The notes under the pieces were generated by a model. That model searched no databases. It was not told the origin of the DNA and saw only the letters and a program-made list of their open reading frames with translations. A DNA stretch of 64,000 nucleotides, from contig CP136890.1 in NCBI GenBank assembly GCA_034359265.1, forward strand, positions 55,049,501-55,113,500, in the 5' to 3' direction. Shown here piece after piece: positions 12,311 through 24,372 of the stretch. The stretch's first letter is position 1. Each line of letters starts with the position of its first letter. Made by a program: the position numbers and the translations under genes. The DNA comes from Canna indica. Its lineage: Eukaryota; Streptophyta; Magnoliopsida; Zingiberales; Cannaceae.

Positions 12311-15022
12311 AAACCTGTATCAATACCCCAACACCAGATGCCACCCACTGAGCTAAGAGAACTTAAAACTCAACTGCAGGAGTTGTTGGACATTGGGTTC
12401 ATTCGCCCAAGTGTTTCACCCTAGGGGCACCAGTGTTGTTCGTTAAAAAGAAGGATGGATCCATGCGAATGAGTATAGACTACCGGCAGCTCAATAAGGT
12501 GACGATCAAGAACCGTTACCTTCTTCCCAGGATAGATGATTTATTTGATCAATTGTAGGGAGCTCAGTGGTTCTCAAAAATTGATTTAAGATCAGGGTAC
12601 CACCAGTTGAGGATTTGGGATCACGATATTTAAAAAACTTCATTCAGGATGCGGTATGGTCATTATGAGTTCCTGGTCATATCCTTTGGGCTAACTAACG
12701 CCCCCGCAGCCTTCATGGAGGTAATGAATTGGGTGTTCAAGGAGTTCTTGGACATATCCATTATAGTGTTCATTGATGATATTCTGGTCTACTCCAGGAG
12801 TGAGGCTGAGCACATGGAGCATCTAAGGGTAGTTCTAGAAGCCCTTAGGCAGCACCAGCTCTTAGCAAAGTTTTCAAAGTGTGAGTTTTGGTTGACCAGT
12901 GTGGGATTCTTGGGGCATATAGTATCTCGGGATGGTATAAAAGTCAACCCTACAAAGATTGAGGCAGTTCAGAACTGGGAGAGGCCGACTAGTGTGACTG
13001 AGATCCACAACTTCTTGGGGTTGGCCGGTTACTACAGAAAGTTTGTGGAAAAATTTTCTAAGATTGCCGCCCTGCTCACACGCATAACTCAGAAGAAAGT
13101 AAAATTTATCTGGGATGACAAATGCGAGGAGAGCTTTCAGAAGCTCAAGGACCGCTTGACTACCGCCCCAGTGCTGGCGTTACCGTCGGGGTCGAGAGGA
13201 TTTGCAGTATATTGTTATGCTTCTGGGGTTGGGTTGGGTGCGTACTGATTCAGCACGACAGGGTGATCGCATACGCATCCAGACAACTGAAAAACCATGA
13301 GAAGAACTACTCGACTCATGATCTGGAGCTGGCGGTCATAGTCTTTTCCCTAAAGCTGTGGCGCCATTACTTGTATGGGGAAGCATGTGACATTTTCACA
13401 TACCACAAGAGCCTCCAGTATCTGTATTCGCATAAGGAATTGAACCTGAGGCGGCGCAGGTGGCTTGAGCTGCTAAAGGACTACGACTGAACTATTCATT
13501 ATCATCCCAAAAAGGCAAATGTAGTGGCAGATGCTCTGAGTAGGAAATCCATGGGCAGCTTGGCTCATATGATAGTAGGGAGGAGGCCTTTGGCGCGGGA
13601 TCTTGCTATGTGTTTGGACGGCGGAGCAGTTCTATCTGTGTTAGATTTCGAAACCTTGGTGGCTCACTTGTGGGTGTAATCCACATTGGTGGACATGTTA
13701 CGAGCAGCGTAGGCAGAAGATGCCTTTTGCTCACTGACCGCAGATCTGATTAGGAGGGGGAATGTTGATAATGGGTACGGACTGGATTCAGAGGGTGTCC
13801 TGATGTTCAAGGACAGAATTGTAGTGCCATACATGGCAGAGGTCCGGAGGCAGGTGTTAGAGGTGGCTCACTGTTCCACTTACACTATGCATCCGATGGC
13901 CATAAAGATGTACCAAGATCTGATGCAGCATTACTGGTGAGAAGAAATGAAACGGGAAGTGGCAGAGTTCGTGTCTAAATGTTTGGTCTGCCAACAAGTA
14001 AAGGCTGAACACTTAAGACCTGTAGGATTGTTGCAGAACGTTGAGGTGCAGAAGTGGAAATGAGAGAAAATTACTATAGACTTTGTTACAAGTTTACCGA
14101 GATCAGGGAAAGGAAATGATTCTATCTGGGTAGTGGTGGACTGCCTGACCAAATCGGCGCATTTCATTCTGGTGAAGACCACTTTCTCTGCCAAGCAATA
14201 CGCGCGGTTATTCATGGACCGGATCATTGCATATCATGGGATTCCGGTGATGATTATATCTGATCAGGGCACTCAGTTCACCGCTCGATTCTGGCAGTCA
14301 TTTCAGGAGGCTCTAGGTACGCATGTGCGGTTCAGTACCGATTTTCATCTTGAAACGGATGGGCAGTTCGAGAGGACCATTTAGACGAATGGTTCGAGAC
14401 TGGCGAGTCACAGATGTTGGGGCCAGATTTGGTTCACAGCGCCATTGAGAAAGTGAAATTAATCAAGGAGCGGCTTTTGGCAGCTCAAAGTCGTCAGAAG
14501 ATGTATGCAGATGGGAAAGCTCAAGATGTGGAGTTTTAGGAAGGCGATTTAGTTTTCCTGAAGGTGTCCCCTATGAAGGGGGTTGTGTGCTTCAGAAAGA
14601 AAGGGAAATTGAGTCCTAGATCTATCGGGCCCTTCCCCCATATTACGGCGCAAAGGAGCGGTTGCTTTTGAGTTGGCTCTACCGCCTAGCATGAACCGGG
14701 TGCATCCTGTTTTTCATGTATCCATGCTAAAGTGGTATGTTCATGAGGATTCCCACGTCCTAGATGTTACTGCGGTGGAGTTTGATCTGGCTATTTCTTA
14801 TGAGGAAAAGCCTGTTGAGATCCTAGACAGGCAGATAAGGAAGTTGAGGTCCAAGGAGGTTCCCTTGGTGAAAGTTCGTTGGGAGCACCATTCGGGGCAG
14901 GAGGCCACTTGGGAGGTCGAGTGGGACATGACAGAAAAGTACCCATATCTTTTTGATATTGAGGTTAGTTTCTTTTCCTCCACCTCAAAATTCGAGGATG
15001 AATTTTCTTTAAGGGGGAGGAT
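12311..15022 (+). pseudogene. Ty3/gypsy pol (RT, RNase H, integrase, chromodomain), broken
   Basis: The reading begins at the RT N-terminus ([16 protein letters not shown], then [11 protein letters not shown] and [15 protein letters not shown]). It goes through the active-site box [10 protein letters not shown], then SKCEFW, then RNase H ([19 protein letters not shown]). The His-Cys integrase finger follows (CLVCQQVK), then the integrase core (DFVTSLPRSGKGNDS, then DQGTQFTARFW). It ends with HPVFHVSMLKWYV and a chromodomain (VEILDRQIRKLRSKEVPLVK). That order and the C-terminal chromodomain identify a chromovirus, most like Tekay/Del. At least eight stops are present (for example in DQL*GAQ and RDLMQHYW*), and about 150 bp of the integrase is deleted near 14383. 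Gag, protease and the 5' end are missing: copia sequence takes their place. Confidence 0.9.
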
Positions 15023-16795
15023 TGTTATGACCAAAAATTTAATAATTATATTTTATCCTTCAGCAGGGGATCGTAGGTTCGAGTTAGCAATTGATGTAGA
15101 ACAATTTAGGAAAATTCTATTTATAATATTTCTGTGATTTAGCAAGCTAGGATGATAGAGGACCTCGAGACGAGTCTAGCGGTTCAATTGGAACTCGAAT
15201 CGGAATCAGAACGGGTTAGATATTAATTTTATAAGTCAATTCACTTAAAGAGGGGTATTTTGATCATTTTGGACCCGACCAGGCCCCATAAAAATGCACC
15301 TAGGGCGTGCGGCCTGGGGTTTAGCCACACGCCACCTGAGGCAAGCGGAGAGAGAGAGGGGGGGCGACGCCAAGAAGGGAGGGAGCAATCTGGAGGCCAG
15401 GATTCGCGAGTTCGTCGGCGTTTATCGTAGGAAGGTCCCTAGCTTCTTCTTCCTCTCCATTTTCTCCAAAAAGATGAGTGGATTAAACCCTCTTTCCCCC
15501 ATCTTCTTCATTATGCAGCTGCCCCTATTAGAGGGGCTTTTCTCAGATTTTGAGTAGATTTTCTCATGTCGAATTCCAATAAAGGATTGATGAATTTTAC
15601 GTTGTTGGTCATGGACTTGTTTAAACATTGAGACTACACATTAGGGGTATTTTCATATGTCATTAGAACATACACAAGGGTAGAAACTTATAATTGGGAA
15701 GAATAAGGAACTTAGGGTCAATTAGAGACATAGAGACTTAGGATGAACGTTGTGTGAGACGACCCTATGGAGGACTTGAAGGACCGAACCCCCCCTTGCT
15801 CTTAGAGCACTCGGGTAAGGGGGGTACGCCGGCCCTAGGAGGTGCGGTTAGGGCCACAAGAGGTTGGTCTTCTATCGTATATGCTCGCTATATTTAGTAC
15901 CTTGTGAAAGGGTTCTCTTTGACTAATACTTTTATTGCTTACATGTTCTATTATGTAGATTCATGCCTATATCATGTGCTTATGATGTTATGCGGGTTGA
16001 AATGTACCTAAATTCTTGTGGCATGATTTATGAGATGTACTAATATGATGTTATGCATATCTATGGCCTATGTGTATTATGTTTCATATTTATGTGGCAT
16101 GAACATCATTACTTATAGACATGTGATATGTGATGTATGGCATAAGGACATGGAGAGGCCGAGGTATGATCATAGCATATTTTTATATATCTATTATGTG
16201 GATGGATTATTCATCTTAGTATGCTATGTATGTGTGTGTGTGTGTGTGTTGTGCGTGGTGCATATTCCCGAAAGCCTCATCGGTGAGGGGAGGGTATGCC
16301 CCAAAGAGACGGTATTGGCACTATTTCGAAAGTTCCGGCTGGTGAGGGGAGATCATACCCCAAAGAGATGGTCCGGGATCCTGATTTATAAGGGGAACGT
16401 ATGCCCCAAAGAGATGGTTCGGAAGAGCTCGTTCTGGTGAAGGGAGAGCATGCCCCAAAGAGATGGTTCTGGTCTAGGTGGTAGTTCGGAGGCCACATCG
16501 ACTACCTACCCTTTGTGGCTATGTGGGAGCGATGTGTCCGAGTTGGCACGTGTGATGATGCATTTGTGGATGTATTTATTACTTGGATAGCTATGTTCCT
16601 GCTATTTGAGGATTGATCTGCATATTGATAATTGCTTATGAGTTATGCTTTTACCATTTTGTGCTTGATTATGTGCTGGATTTAATAATGTTGGATTTGG
16701 TGATTTGATGACTGATCTGCTCACTAAGTCATAGTTGGATTTACCCTCTTTTATATTTTCTTTACAACACTTGAGTGTGATTAGAGAGGTACTGG
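15023..16795 (+). mobile_element. Gypsy 3' LTR, truncated on its right side
   Basis: A polypurine tract AAGGGGGAGGAT (15011-15022) leads directly into TGTTATGACC, the LTR start. Within the LTR are TATA-like CCCATAAAAA (near 15287), a G-rich segment, a TG microsatellite (16230-16249) and a four-unit minisatellite (16276-16478). The part near 16722 (CTCACTAAGT) aligns with a position about 350 bp before the LTR end in the related LTR at 42633. The expected GGGGCGTGACA end is absent: the sequence changes to Tat-like gag-protease on the other strand near 16795. The cut-off suggests a deletion joining two elements. Confidence 0.7.
16276..16478. repeat. Minisatellite in the gypsy LTR, four units of about 55 bp
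   Basis: Each unit carries a version of GGTGAGGGGAGNNNATNCCC followed by CAAAGAGATGGT. Four diverged copies follow each other, starting near 16276, 16341, 16388 and 16434. Related LTRs in this window carry a different minisatellite at the equivalent position. Confidence 0.8.
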
Positions 16796-16799
16796 GATG

Positions 16800-18308
16800 T
16801 AGTAGCACAACTGATGGCAGCAGAAATAGCGGGTCTCGTGATATGTCGTGGTCGGGGTGGATACCCAAGTCTTAGCTTCACGCCTACTTCTGTCTTTGAG
16901 ACAATAAATTTTAACACCATGTGGGGAGTGGATACATCAGCTCCTAAATTATTCAAGGATGGTCGTCCTAGGATCATATGATATGAGCTGGAAATATTGA
17001 TGACAAGATACTGCATATCAATTGTTTTTGCTTTTGGCTGAGAGTTGAATGTCATCGTTAGCCATATGGCTCCACAAACATCAATCCTCTCTCCTAAGAA
17101 GCCTACCATGTCTCCCTTGCACGGTGTGAGTGAGGCTTCTGTCAATTACATCTCCCTTGCTCGGTTGTCCTCCCTATGGGGATTCAGAGCTGTTCGGCTT
17201 CATCCTTGAGGGTCGCGACTTCTGCTCCAACCCCTCTCTTTCTTGCAATGGACGTACTTGTCTAGGTGTCCTACATGGACTAAATCTTCGAGTTGATCTC
17301 CGAGCATTACATGGTCCACGGTGGTGTGTCTATGAGTATCATGGAATGCACACTTCTAGCTCATGTCGATATTTGGCGACAGCTTTTGCTTTCCTACGTT
17401 GGCGGGGTATTTGATAAGCATTCGATGGTAGATGTCGTGGAGGATAGTTTCCTTCTTTGTGTTAAGAGGGGTGTGTCTTTCGAATCGGGCATTCGAGCGA
17501 GGTGGTGTCCTGAGTCCCCTACCAACACCCTGGTCATGGCAGCTGCGGTCTTCAACTCTTTTTTCTCTCTTTTTGGACTTTTTGTCGTCAATAACGGCTT
17601 TGAGGTTCTTCTAGTCGATCTTTTTGTATTCCCGGAGCTCTACCATTTTTATGAAGCTTGTGGCTTTCTGCTAGAATTCGACCATGTCTTTAGGCTCAGT
17701 CAAGGTGATCTAGTCTGCAAAGAGTCCGAACTAGATGGAAAAGAGCTCGATTTGTGGATCGAGATTGGGAAGTTCGGCTATTATGGTCTGAAACCTGTTC
17801 AAGTATTCTTTTAGGGGCTCTTGTTGTCCTTGTCTGACATAGTGGAGCGCAGTCGTCGTCTTGTGATGTACCTGTGATGTGGTAAACCGATTGAGGAAGA
17901 TGCGGGAGAGGTCTTTGAAGGAATGAATAGATCCCGATGAGAGGGAGGAAAACCACAACAAAGCGATTTTTCCAAGAAAGGTGGAAAGGCTCTGTTGAGC
18001 ACTGGATCGGTTGCTCCGTGATAGAGCAATATCGTAGTCCTGAACACTATCAGGTGTAGTGCGGAGTCGCCCATACCATTGTAGGGTGTTAGGGTGGTAG
18101 GTAACTCACGTCTGACGGGAGGTGGATTGTCATGTTGTGCTCGGCGAAGGGTCCCACATCGAGAGGGAGTGCAGTCCCAGTTTTTGTGCTTTGGGATCTT
18201 TGTCTTTTTCCAGACGACGGGTGTTGGAGACCTCGTCACGAAGAACGGAAACTGGCCTCCTTCTTTCTGAGTGATCGCTCTTTCCGTGCTCTGAGTGACA
18301 ATGCTCAC
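16800..18308 (-). pseudogene. Ty3/gypsy Tat-like gag-protease, broken
   Basis: From 18308 downwards the minus strand reads a gag matrix start, then a retrotransposon gag core (ELPTTLTPYNGMGDS, then GATDPVLNRAFPP, FSSLSSGSIHSFKDLSRIF and QEPLKEYLNRFQTIIAELPN). Further down (17145-16870) comes the protease-proximal segment (GERIDVCGAIWLTMTF, then YHMILGRPSLNNLGADVSTP). This arrangement is typical of Tat/Ogre-type gypsy elements. The pieces lie in different frames, so several frameshifts are needed. The region 17150-17690 should carry the gag C-terminus but is badly decayed. RT and everything beyond are missing: the left side ends at the truncated LTR near 16795. Confidence 0.7.
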
Positions 18309-18552
18309 GGTTAGCCAAGGGTTGTCAACATCTCAACTTGGGTTGCTACACGTTGGTTCTTTGCTTCCAACTCGTTTATCCGTTGTTGGGGATCTTCATG
18401 GGGAAGATGGGCTGGCACTGGAGCGTCGCTCCTCGCTGTTTCAGCGTCACCAGGCTGCGGTCGATTGTCGTAGTCAAGTGGTTGCCATTAGCGTGCGACG
18501 ACAGTAACTTGGCTTCGGGTTCCAACTATTGTGGGGGAGGTAAGTTTTACTT

Positions 18553-18573
18553 GGCCCCATGGTGGATGCCAAA
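18553..18573 (-). other. Probable PBS of the Tat-like element
   Basis: On the minus strand the sequence directly inside the putative LTR reads TTTGGCATCCACCATGGGGC. This resembles the TTGGCGCCN-type binding sites of Tat-like elements, with substitutions. It lies about 245 bp upstream of the gag start, as expected. Confidence 0.45.
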
Positions 18574-19050
18574 TGTTCCTGCCTGAGAATCGAAGTACTA
18601 TGGTCCAGTTCGGCGTCTCTCCTTGTCTAGTTCAATAGACACTCCAATACTCAAGTTAGGAGGACTCTAAGGTGGAGGTAATGAAATTGGAATGTAGGAT
18701 TACCTGAGATGTGTTGTGTCTATATTTATTGTAGGGAGGTGATGACACCGCCCGACAATCTCGTGGGGATGTTGCCCAGAATGTGTCGAGGCCGATCCCG
18801 GAGATGACGAGCTTATAATGGTGTATCATTCGTGATAAGGGAGGACATGGATATCCTTATTTGACCGGGTGGAGCCCTTGGGCAGAGTCATTTGGCCTGG
18901 CTCGAGTCAAGTTTAGGAGTCTAGCCGGGCAAAAAATCTCTGGGTGGAGCTGTCTGGTTTAGTCCGAAGTGAGTGGTGAGGCATCGATGGGTCGTTTGGT
19001 CCGACCGGGCCCAATAATTCTAGTCCAGTCCAACTTTGAATGATGATCTT
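18574..19050 (-). mobile_element. Putative LTR of the Tat-like element
   Basis: Sequence starting TGTTCCTGCC at 18574 abuts the probable PBS and should be the 5' LTR of the minus-strand element. The right boundary is not certain: composition changes from mixed to AT-rich near 19050. No second copy is present for comparison. Confidence 0.4.
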
Positions 19051-19184
19051 GATACTTAATTTTGGTTTATTTAAATATAAATTGGTTCAATCTGCGTGTA
19101 TTTAAATATAAACTGGTTTATTTAATTTAATTTTTTTATTACTATTTAAATTTATAAAGCTGAATTTTATTTTTTTATACTACT

Positions 19185-19385
19185 GACAACCATGATCGTT
19201 GGTGATGGGAACGAACCATCAGCAATGGTCTCAAATCAGCAACGACAACTGTCGCGGCCGTTGCTAATTATCAGCTACGATTGTGTTACCCACGGGTTTT
19301 AGCAGCGGTAGCTGCCATTGGTGGAGGTTATCACCAATGGCTTAGCAACGGCCGTAGCCATTGGTGATGGTGTGTATTCGAGTGG
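19185..19385. repeat. Inverted CCATTGGTGATGG-type repeats, CACTA-like subterminal remnant
   Basis: Words such as GTTGGTGATGG, CCATTGGTGGAGG, ATCACCAATGGC and CCATTGGTGATGG occur in both orientations, with GCAACGGCCGTAGCC and related words between them. This arrangement resembles subterminal regions of plant CACTA elements. No CACTA terminus was found beside it, so the identity is open. Confidence 0.35.
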
Positions 19386-19969
19386 TGGGACGTCATGATA
19401 TAATTAATATAAAATAAAAAAGTTCAAGTATATTATTTATACAAATAAAAAGTTAGAATATAATTAGGAAAATTCTCAAAATTTAGTACACATCATGTAA
19501 CTATAATTAATAATAGAATTATTTTAAATAATTTATTTTGAAGAGTTTTTGTTCATTGGAGGAAGACAAATATTACATGAAACTATACGTAAGTCTTGCT
19601 TGACCATATTGGTGATTTGGAATAGATTTTAATATTCGACTTATTTTAATAGTGTTTGATAAACGTTGGGTGGAATTGTAGAAGAGCTGATTCATATTGT
19701 TAGCATGTGCTATTACTATAATTGAGTATTGCTTTCCATTGTTGTTATTTGACTATGTTTATTTTTTTAATTTAAAATCCTTGCATATGATTCCTTAAGA
19801 GACGTGCATAGAGTTGCATGCTTTTCATGCATGTGATAATTTAGAGATGCATTTTAATGCTTAAATTATTGGAGCCGGCACGAGTTATTAATTTTGTGAA
19901 TGTTAGTATTGTAAAATTATTTTGGTGTGAAAATTCTCATCGTAAAAAAACTCTACATCTAATGGATTA
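19386..19969. other. AT-rich spacer without recognisable features
   Basis: No long open frame, repeat or motif was seen on either strand. Confidence 0.6.
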
Positions 19970-19974
19970 AGTAT

Positions 19975-22753
19975 TATCACGCCCCAAAACGGGTCACGTG
20001 ATTGGTCAGAGTGCGGACAAGCCCGAAGCCTAAATCATACAACCGAAATATGCATATGAAAAATAGATAACTCATGATCAATCTTAACTCAAAATACTCC
20101 AATTGTATAATTAAGCAAGTTCACATGCCAATTCACATGCTTAAGATAAAACTTAATAATGTATTCAAAGAGAATGACGCCACATAATGTTCAGCATGTT
20201 CAAATTAAACACACGACCAAACTAAGACTCTGACTACATCAACTAGCTTCACGATACTGTCACCAGAGTTTGTCGCCACCAGCCACGCCATACATCAATG
20301 ATCGGGATCTGCAAAACAACACCAAAAGAACTGGTGAGTTCTAGGGGTGTAAGCGAGCCAAGCCGCTCGCGAGCTACTCGAGATCGATTCGGTAAAAACT
20401 CGAACTCAACTCGAACTTATCGAGCTCGAGCCGAGCTGAGCCGAGTTCGAGCTAACCTATACTCGGCTCGAGCGGCTCACGAGCCTAATCGAGCCTTCTT
20501 TATATATTATATATCGGGTTTGATTTTTAAATTTTATGAACCTGTTACCCTCTAAAAAGAACCCGAGCTTAGTCGAGCTCGCGAACGAGCTCGGCTAGTG
20601 CGGCTCGACTCGTGCGGCTTGATTTTTTTCCCGAGCCGAGCCGAGCTCGAGTGTCTTGAATGTAGCTCGAGCCGATAGACCAAAGCTTGATCGAGCTCGA
20701 GCTCGTTACTTTCTAAACGAGCCGAGCCAAGCTCGGCTCGGCTCGGCTCGATTACACCCCTAGTGAGTTCATAGAATTCAATGAATAGTCGTCTCAACCA
20801 CTACCAAGACAATCCATATAGAAAAATACAGTAAAATAATTTAATACTCATCAAGAGCTGCGCACCTCACGGCCCAAGTTGGTCCAAATAAGGTATCCTC
20901 AACCATCCATAGTGAAACTCGCAAGTTGCTCACTAGGCTGGCCACCATAGTAAACTCCCCACCTCGGGCTCACTGAGCTAGGAAGGCACTCTAGTCTTAG
21001 TGCCCTAAATACTCGGTTGGGAAAGACCCTCCAACTAGTGCCACTCGGATTAGTCGTCGGCATGGCTCATCGACGAATATCTCGACTCAAAATCCACTCG
21101 CTGGGTCGGGCATTAGCTTCTCATGCTAACGTGCTTCCCAGCCCAACCATTACACACATCCACAAGCACGTCATTGAATGCACAGAAATGTGCACCACGA
21201 GATATGGGGGTTAACTCGGGTGGGTACGGTCATAACCACATTTCTCGGGTGCATGCACAACCGCACCCCACTCGGCCACAACTCGGCCCCAAAATATTGT
21301 CTACCCTTGTCTACTCGTCGTACCACCCACCATTTTACCCTCTGAATCCAATCTTTTGATTTCTTATCTAAGAAATTTTATGTCCATGGCAGGTCTTCAT
21401 GTAGCGAAATTTTTCGTTCTACCGAACAATTTCAACACGACGTACCTTTATTCCGCCATCAACCATTTTACGTTCAAAATCTCATCCGAACACTTGGGAA
21501 TTTCCAGACAACCATGTATTACTCCATATCTACCCAAAGGTCTCGGGTTTTACACTAACCAATGACAGGAAATTCAGGTTTCCTAATTTACAACCCTTTC
21601 TCGAAAATTTCAGCATAGGGTCGAAAATAAATTCAGCCTTATGAAGGGTAAATTCTGCACTTGATTTTCTAATGTTTAGAACCCTCCTAATGTGTAAAAC
21701 CATCTAAGGAACCTGATGAGGTTCATGCATCCAAAATGATGTGTAATATCAGCATATAACCAAGCAAGATTTCAGCATACTACAAGATGAAATTTTAGCC
21801 TACTCTAGTCGGTAATTTCAGCACATACCAACATAATTTCAGCATGAAACTTAAAAATTCCAGCACACTAATGCATAAAAATTCGAGCTTATCAAGTAGG
21901 TAAATTTCAGTAAACATACACATAGAATTCAGCCTGCATTACCAAGAATTTCAGCATAATCGAAATTTCAGTAAACATACACATAGAATTGAGCCTACAT
22001 AAGCAAAAATTCATAATTTAATAATGAAAATTCCCAAATCAATTATCTACATGTCACCTTGCCTCCAAGGTCATGGACGGCCAACCCTAGGGTTTAGGAG
22101 CATGCCCTAGGGCTGCCGCCTATCCTAAACTCCAAGAAATACAAATTTTCAACTTCAAAGACTCGATTCCGAAAGATAAGGCATAGAAGAAAGTAAATCA
22201 TGGAAAAATTTCACCCTCCGATCCCTCCTACAAGGATCGGCAGCCCTAAATCCTAAACTTAGGGATTTGGAAGGGAAACCACTCACCTAGAATCGGATTA
22301 GGGAAAATAAAGATGACATTGAAGCCTCGTGATGAATCCGATCCGACGAAGCCTTCGATTCCCAGCCAATTCCTCCACCCAGCTCTCCCTCTCCACTCGC
22401 CTCCTTGGGATGCATGCGGCTCCTCCTTGGAGTCGTACGGTCCCAAGTTGGCTTATTATATATATATATTGACAAATTATCATTATGCCCCCCCCTCGTG
22501 CACTTAAGTGGACCCAGCTTGTTCAATACAAGTTCGATTCGAGCCCTGATTGCAACCTCGAACTCGTCTCGAACCCAACTCGGACTTAACACAATTTATA
22601 TCATAATTAAAGAGATTTCAATTCCAATGTGCGATGGTCTCACCTCAAGTCATGCCCTACCGCAATCAACTCTACATGTGCTGTTGCGCACCACGATCAT
22701 CCCTCTGAACCCAATACACACAAAAATATTTATTAAATTTTGCGGGTATTACA
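19975..22753 (-). mobile_element. Solo gypsy LTR, minus orientation
   Basis: The left end TATCACGCCCCAAA corresponds to the TGTCACGCCCC end of the related LTRs at 45575 and 54227, with one change at base 2. The right end GGGTATTACA corresponds to their GGATATTACA end. Flanking five-base words AGTAT (19970-19974) and AGTGT (22754-22758) match at four of five positions, consistent with an old target duplication. No PBS, polypurine tract or pol flanks it, so it is a solo LTR formed by LTR-LTR recombination. It contains the hAT MITE at 20342-20762. Many TTTCAGCA words lie in 21600-21990. Confidence 0.8.
20342..20762. mobile_element. hAT-type MITE, GAGCTCGAGC-rich family, copy 1
   Basis: The element runs from TAGGGGTGTAA to TTACACCCCTA and is bounded by a perfect 8 bp target duplication GTGAGTTC (20334-20341 and 20763-20770). 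The 8 bp duplication and TAGGGGTG ends indicate the hAT superfamily. The 421 bp body has no gene and consists of clustered GAGCTCGAGC/GCTCGAGCCG words at both ends with an AT-rich centre, so it can fold into long hairpins. It needs a transposase from elsewhere. Confidence 0.9.
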
Positions 22754-22758
22754 AGTGT

Positions 22759-24336
22759 GAAATCCTAAGCAGTATGCTTAATTAAAGAAGTAGGCGATGT
22801 TGTCAGGCCACTATAAATACTTGTGTTTGGATTGTCATTTGTTTATTCGCTTCCGCATTTTAGTAAGTTGATATTGTGCTTAACCTACGTAATTCAAGAA
22901 ATAATTAAAATTGAACTTAAGCTTAAGATTAGTAAAACACACTATTTAACGCTCCTCTAGTACAGTCATTTGTCCAACATTTTCCACTTTTACTCTTGAT
23001 TGTAGTGATTAGTGACCCGAATTTAATTACAGTATTGTTGTTCGGTGTGCTAGTGTTAATGCATTGAATTATATGGCGTAGTCCATTAGTATGATTTGAC
23101 AATGGATCCTTTGATACATTGTAGTAATTACATTGTTATGCTTATTGGCACGAGTAAATAAGTTGGTAAAATTAGAAGTAGTGTGAATGGATCATGGTGC
23201 ACTGTTCATGTTATGCTATTTACTTTAGTGTTAGTCATTTTAATATGAATACACGTATGAATTGGTGACCGGGGAGAACACTTTGGAATAATAAAAGATG
23301 TGCGCTTTGATGTTGCCCCCTTTTACTCATATTTTAATAGTGTTCTTTGCTACTATTATTATTAATATGACAGTTGGACTTGATGCAAAAAATCAATCAA
23401 TTTAATTATATCAACATTCTTCCTTTGTTTCTCATTGGAAATCCCTTCCGAATGCTAGTGTTTATGTTTAATCTTGTTGTTATTTTTTAACTTGTGTGAT
23501 CACCTAAGTAATGTTCACCTCAATAAGAAGCGATCGATCCTAGGAGTGTGATCAATTTATACATGTTATTTGATTTCATACGCAAGGATATTTTCATTTG
23601 TGATTTTTTATTTTTATTAAAAATAAAAAAGATTATGTTAAACTTTGATCAAAATTGGATTCAATCCAATCCAATTTCGGAATAGATTGAAGGGGTGAAG
23701 GGTGAGAGCTAAATGAGAATATTTTTCTTTTCTTTTCTTTTTTTTCTCTCTTAATCCTGCAGTGTCCTCTTTCCTGAAGACATTAATTTTGTACATTTCA
23801 AATCCTATGAAATGCATCGATGTGATGCTCTCGTGCCTCACTCTTTGTCAAAAAAAATCCAATCTAATTTGATTTCAAATTCTATCGAGAAAACTAAAAA
23901 AATCGAAAAATATTTTAAATTGGGTTGAACTTTGATCAAAATCGGATTCAATCCAATCCAATTTGGTTCCCCCTAATCAGGAGCATGCACGTGAGTTATT
24001 TATGTTGGTGGACAATGGACAAAAATAAAGCAGTGGACATTGCACCAACAACTCTATCATGATTTATGGCTCCTTGATTCCCTCCTCCAACGGGACATTG
24101 TTGGCATCATTGTCTTCAAAATACATCCCATCACACAACTATTGCGCTTGAAATTAGCATCATGTCCTCACAAACTGCACACATTTTGCCCTACAATTGA
24201 TTGATGCCAACTTTTCCCCCACCCTATCATCCATTTATGTCAACTTCAAAATAATTCTTTGTTCCACTTCCACCCTCCCCACTTCTCACCATAGAATAAA
24301 TTAATAAACCAACTCTTCAGAGATCAATATATGTCA

Positions 24337-24372
<36 letters not shown>

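Noticed and set aside
12311..15022. Possibility of an integrated pararetrovirus
   Set aside because: A C-terminal chromodomain, an integrase, a polypurine tract and an LTR are all present. This is a gypsy retrotransposon, not a caulimovirid.
16230..16249. TG dinucleotide run as a possible regulatory site
   Set aside because: Simple microsatellite of about ten repeats inside a dead LTR, with no supporting context.
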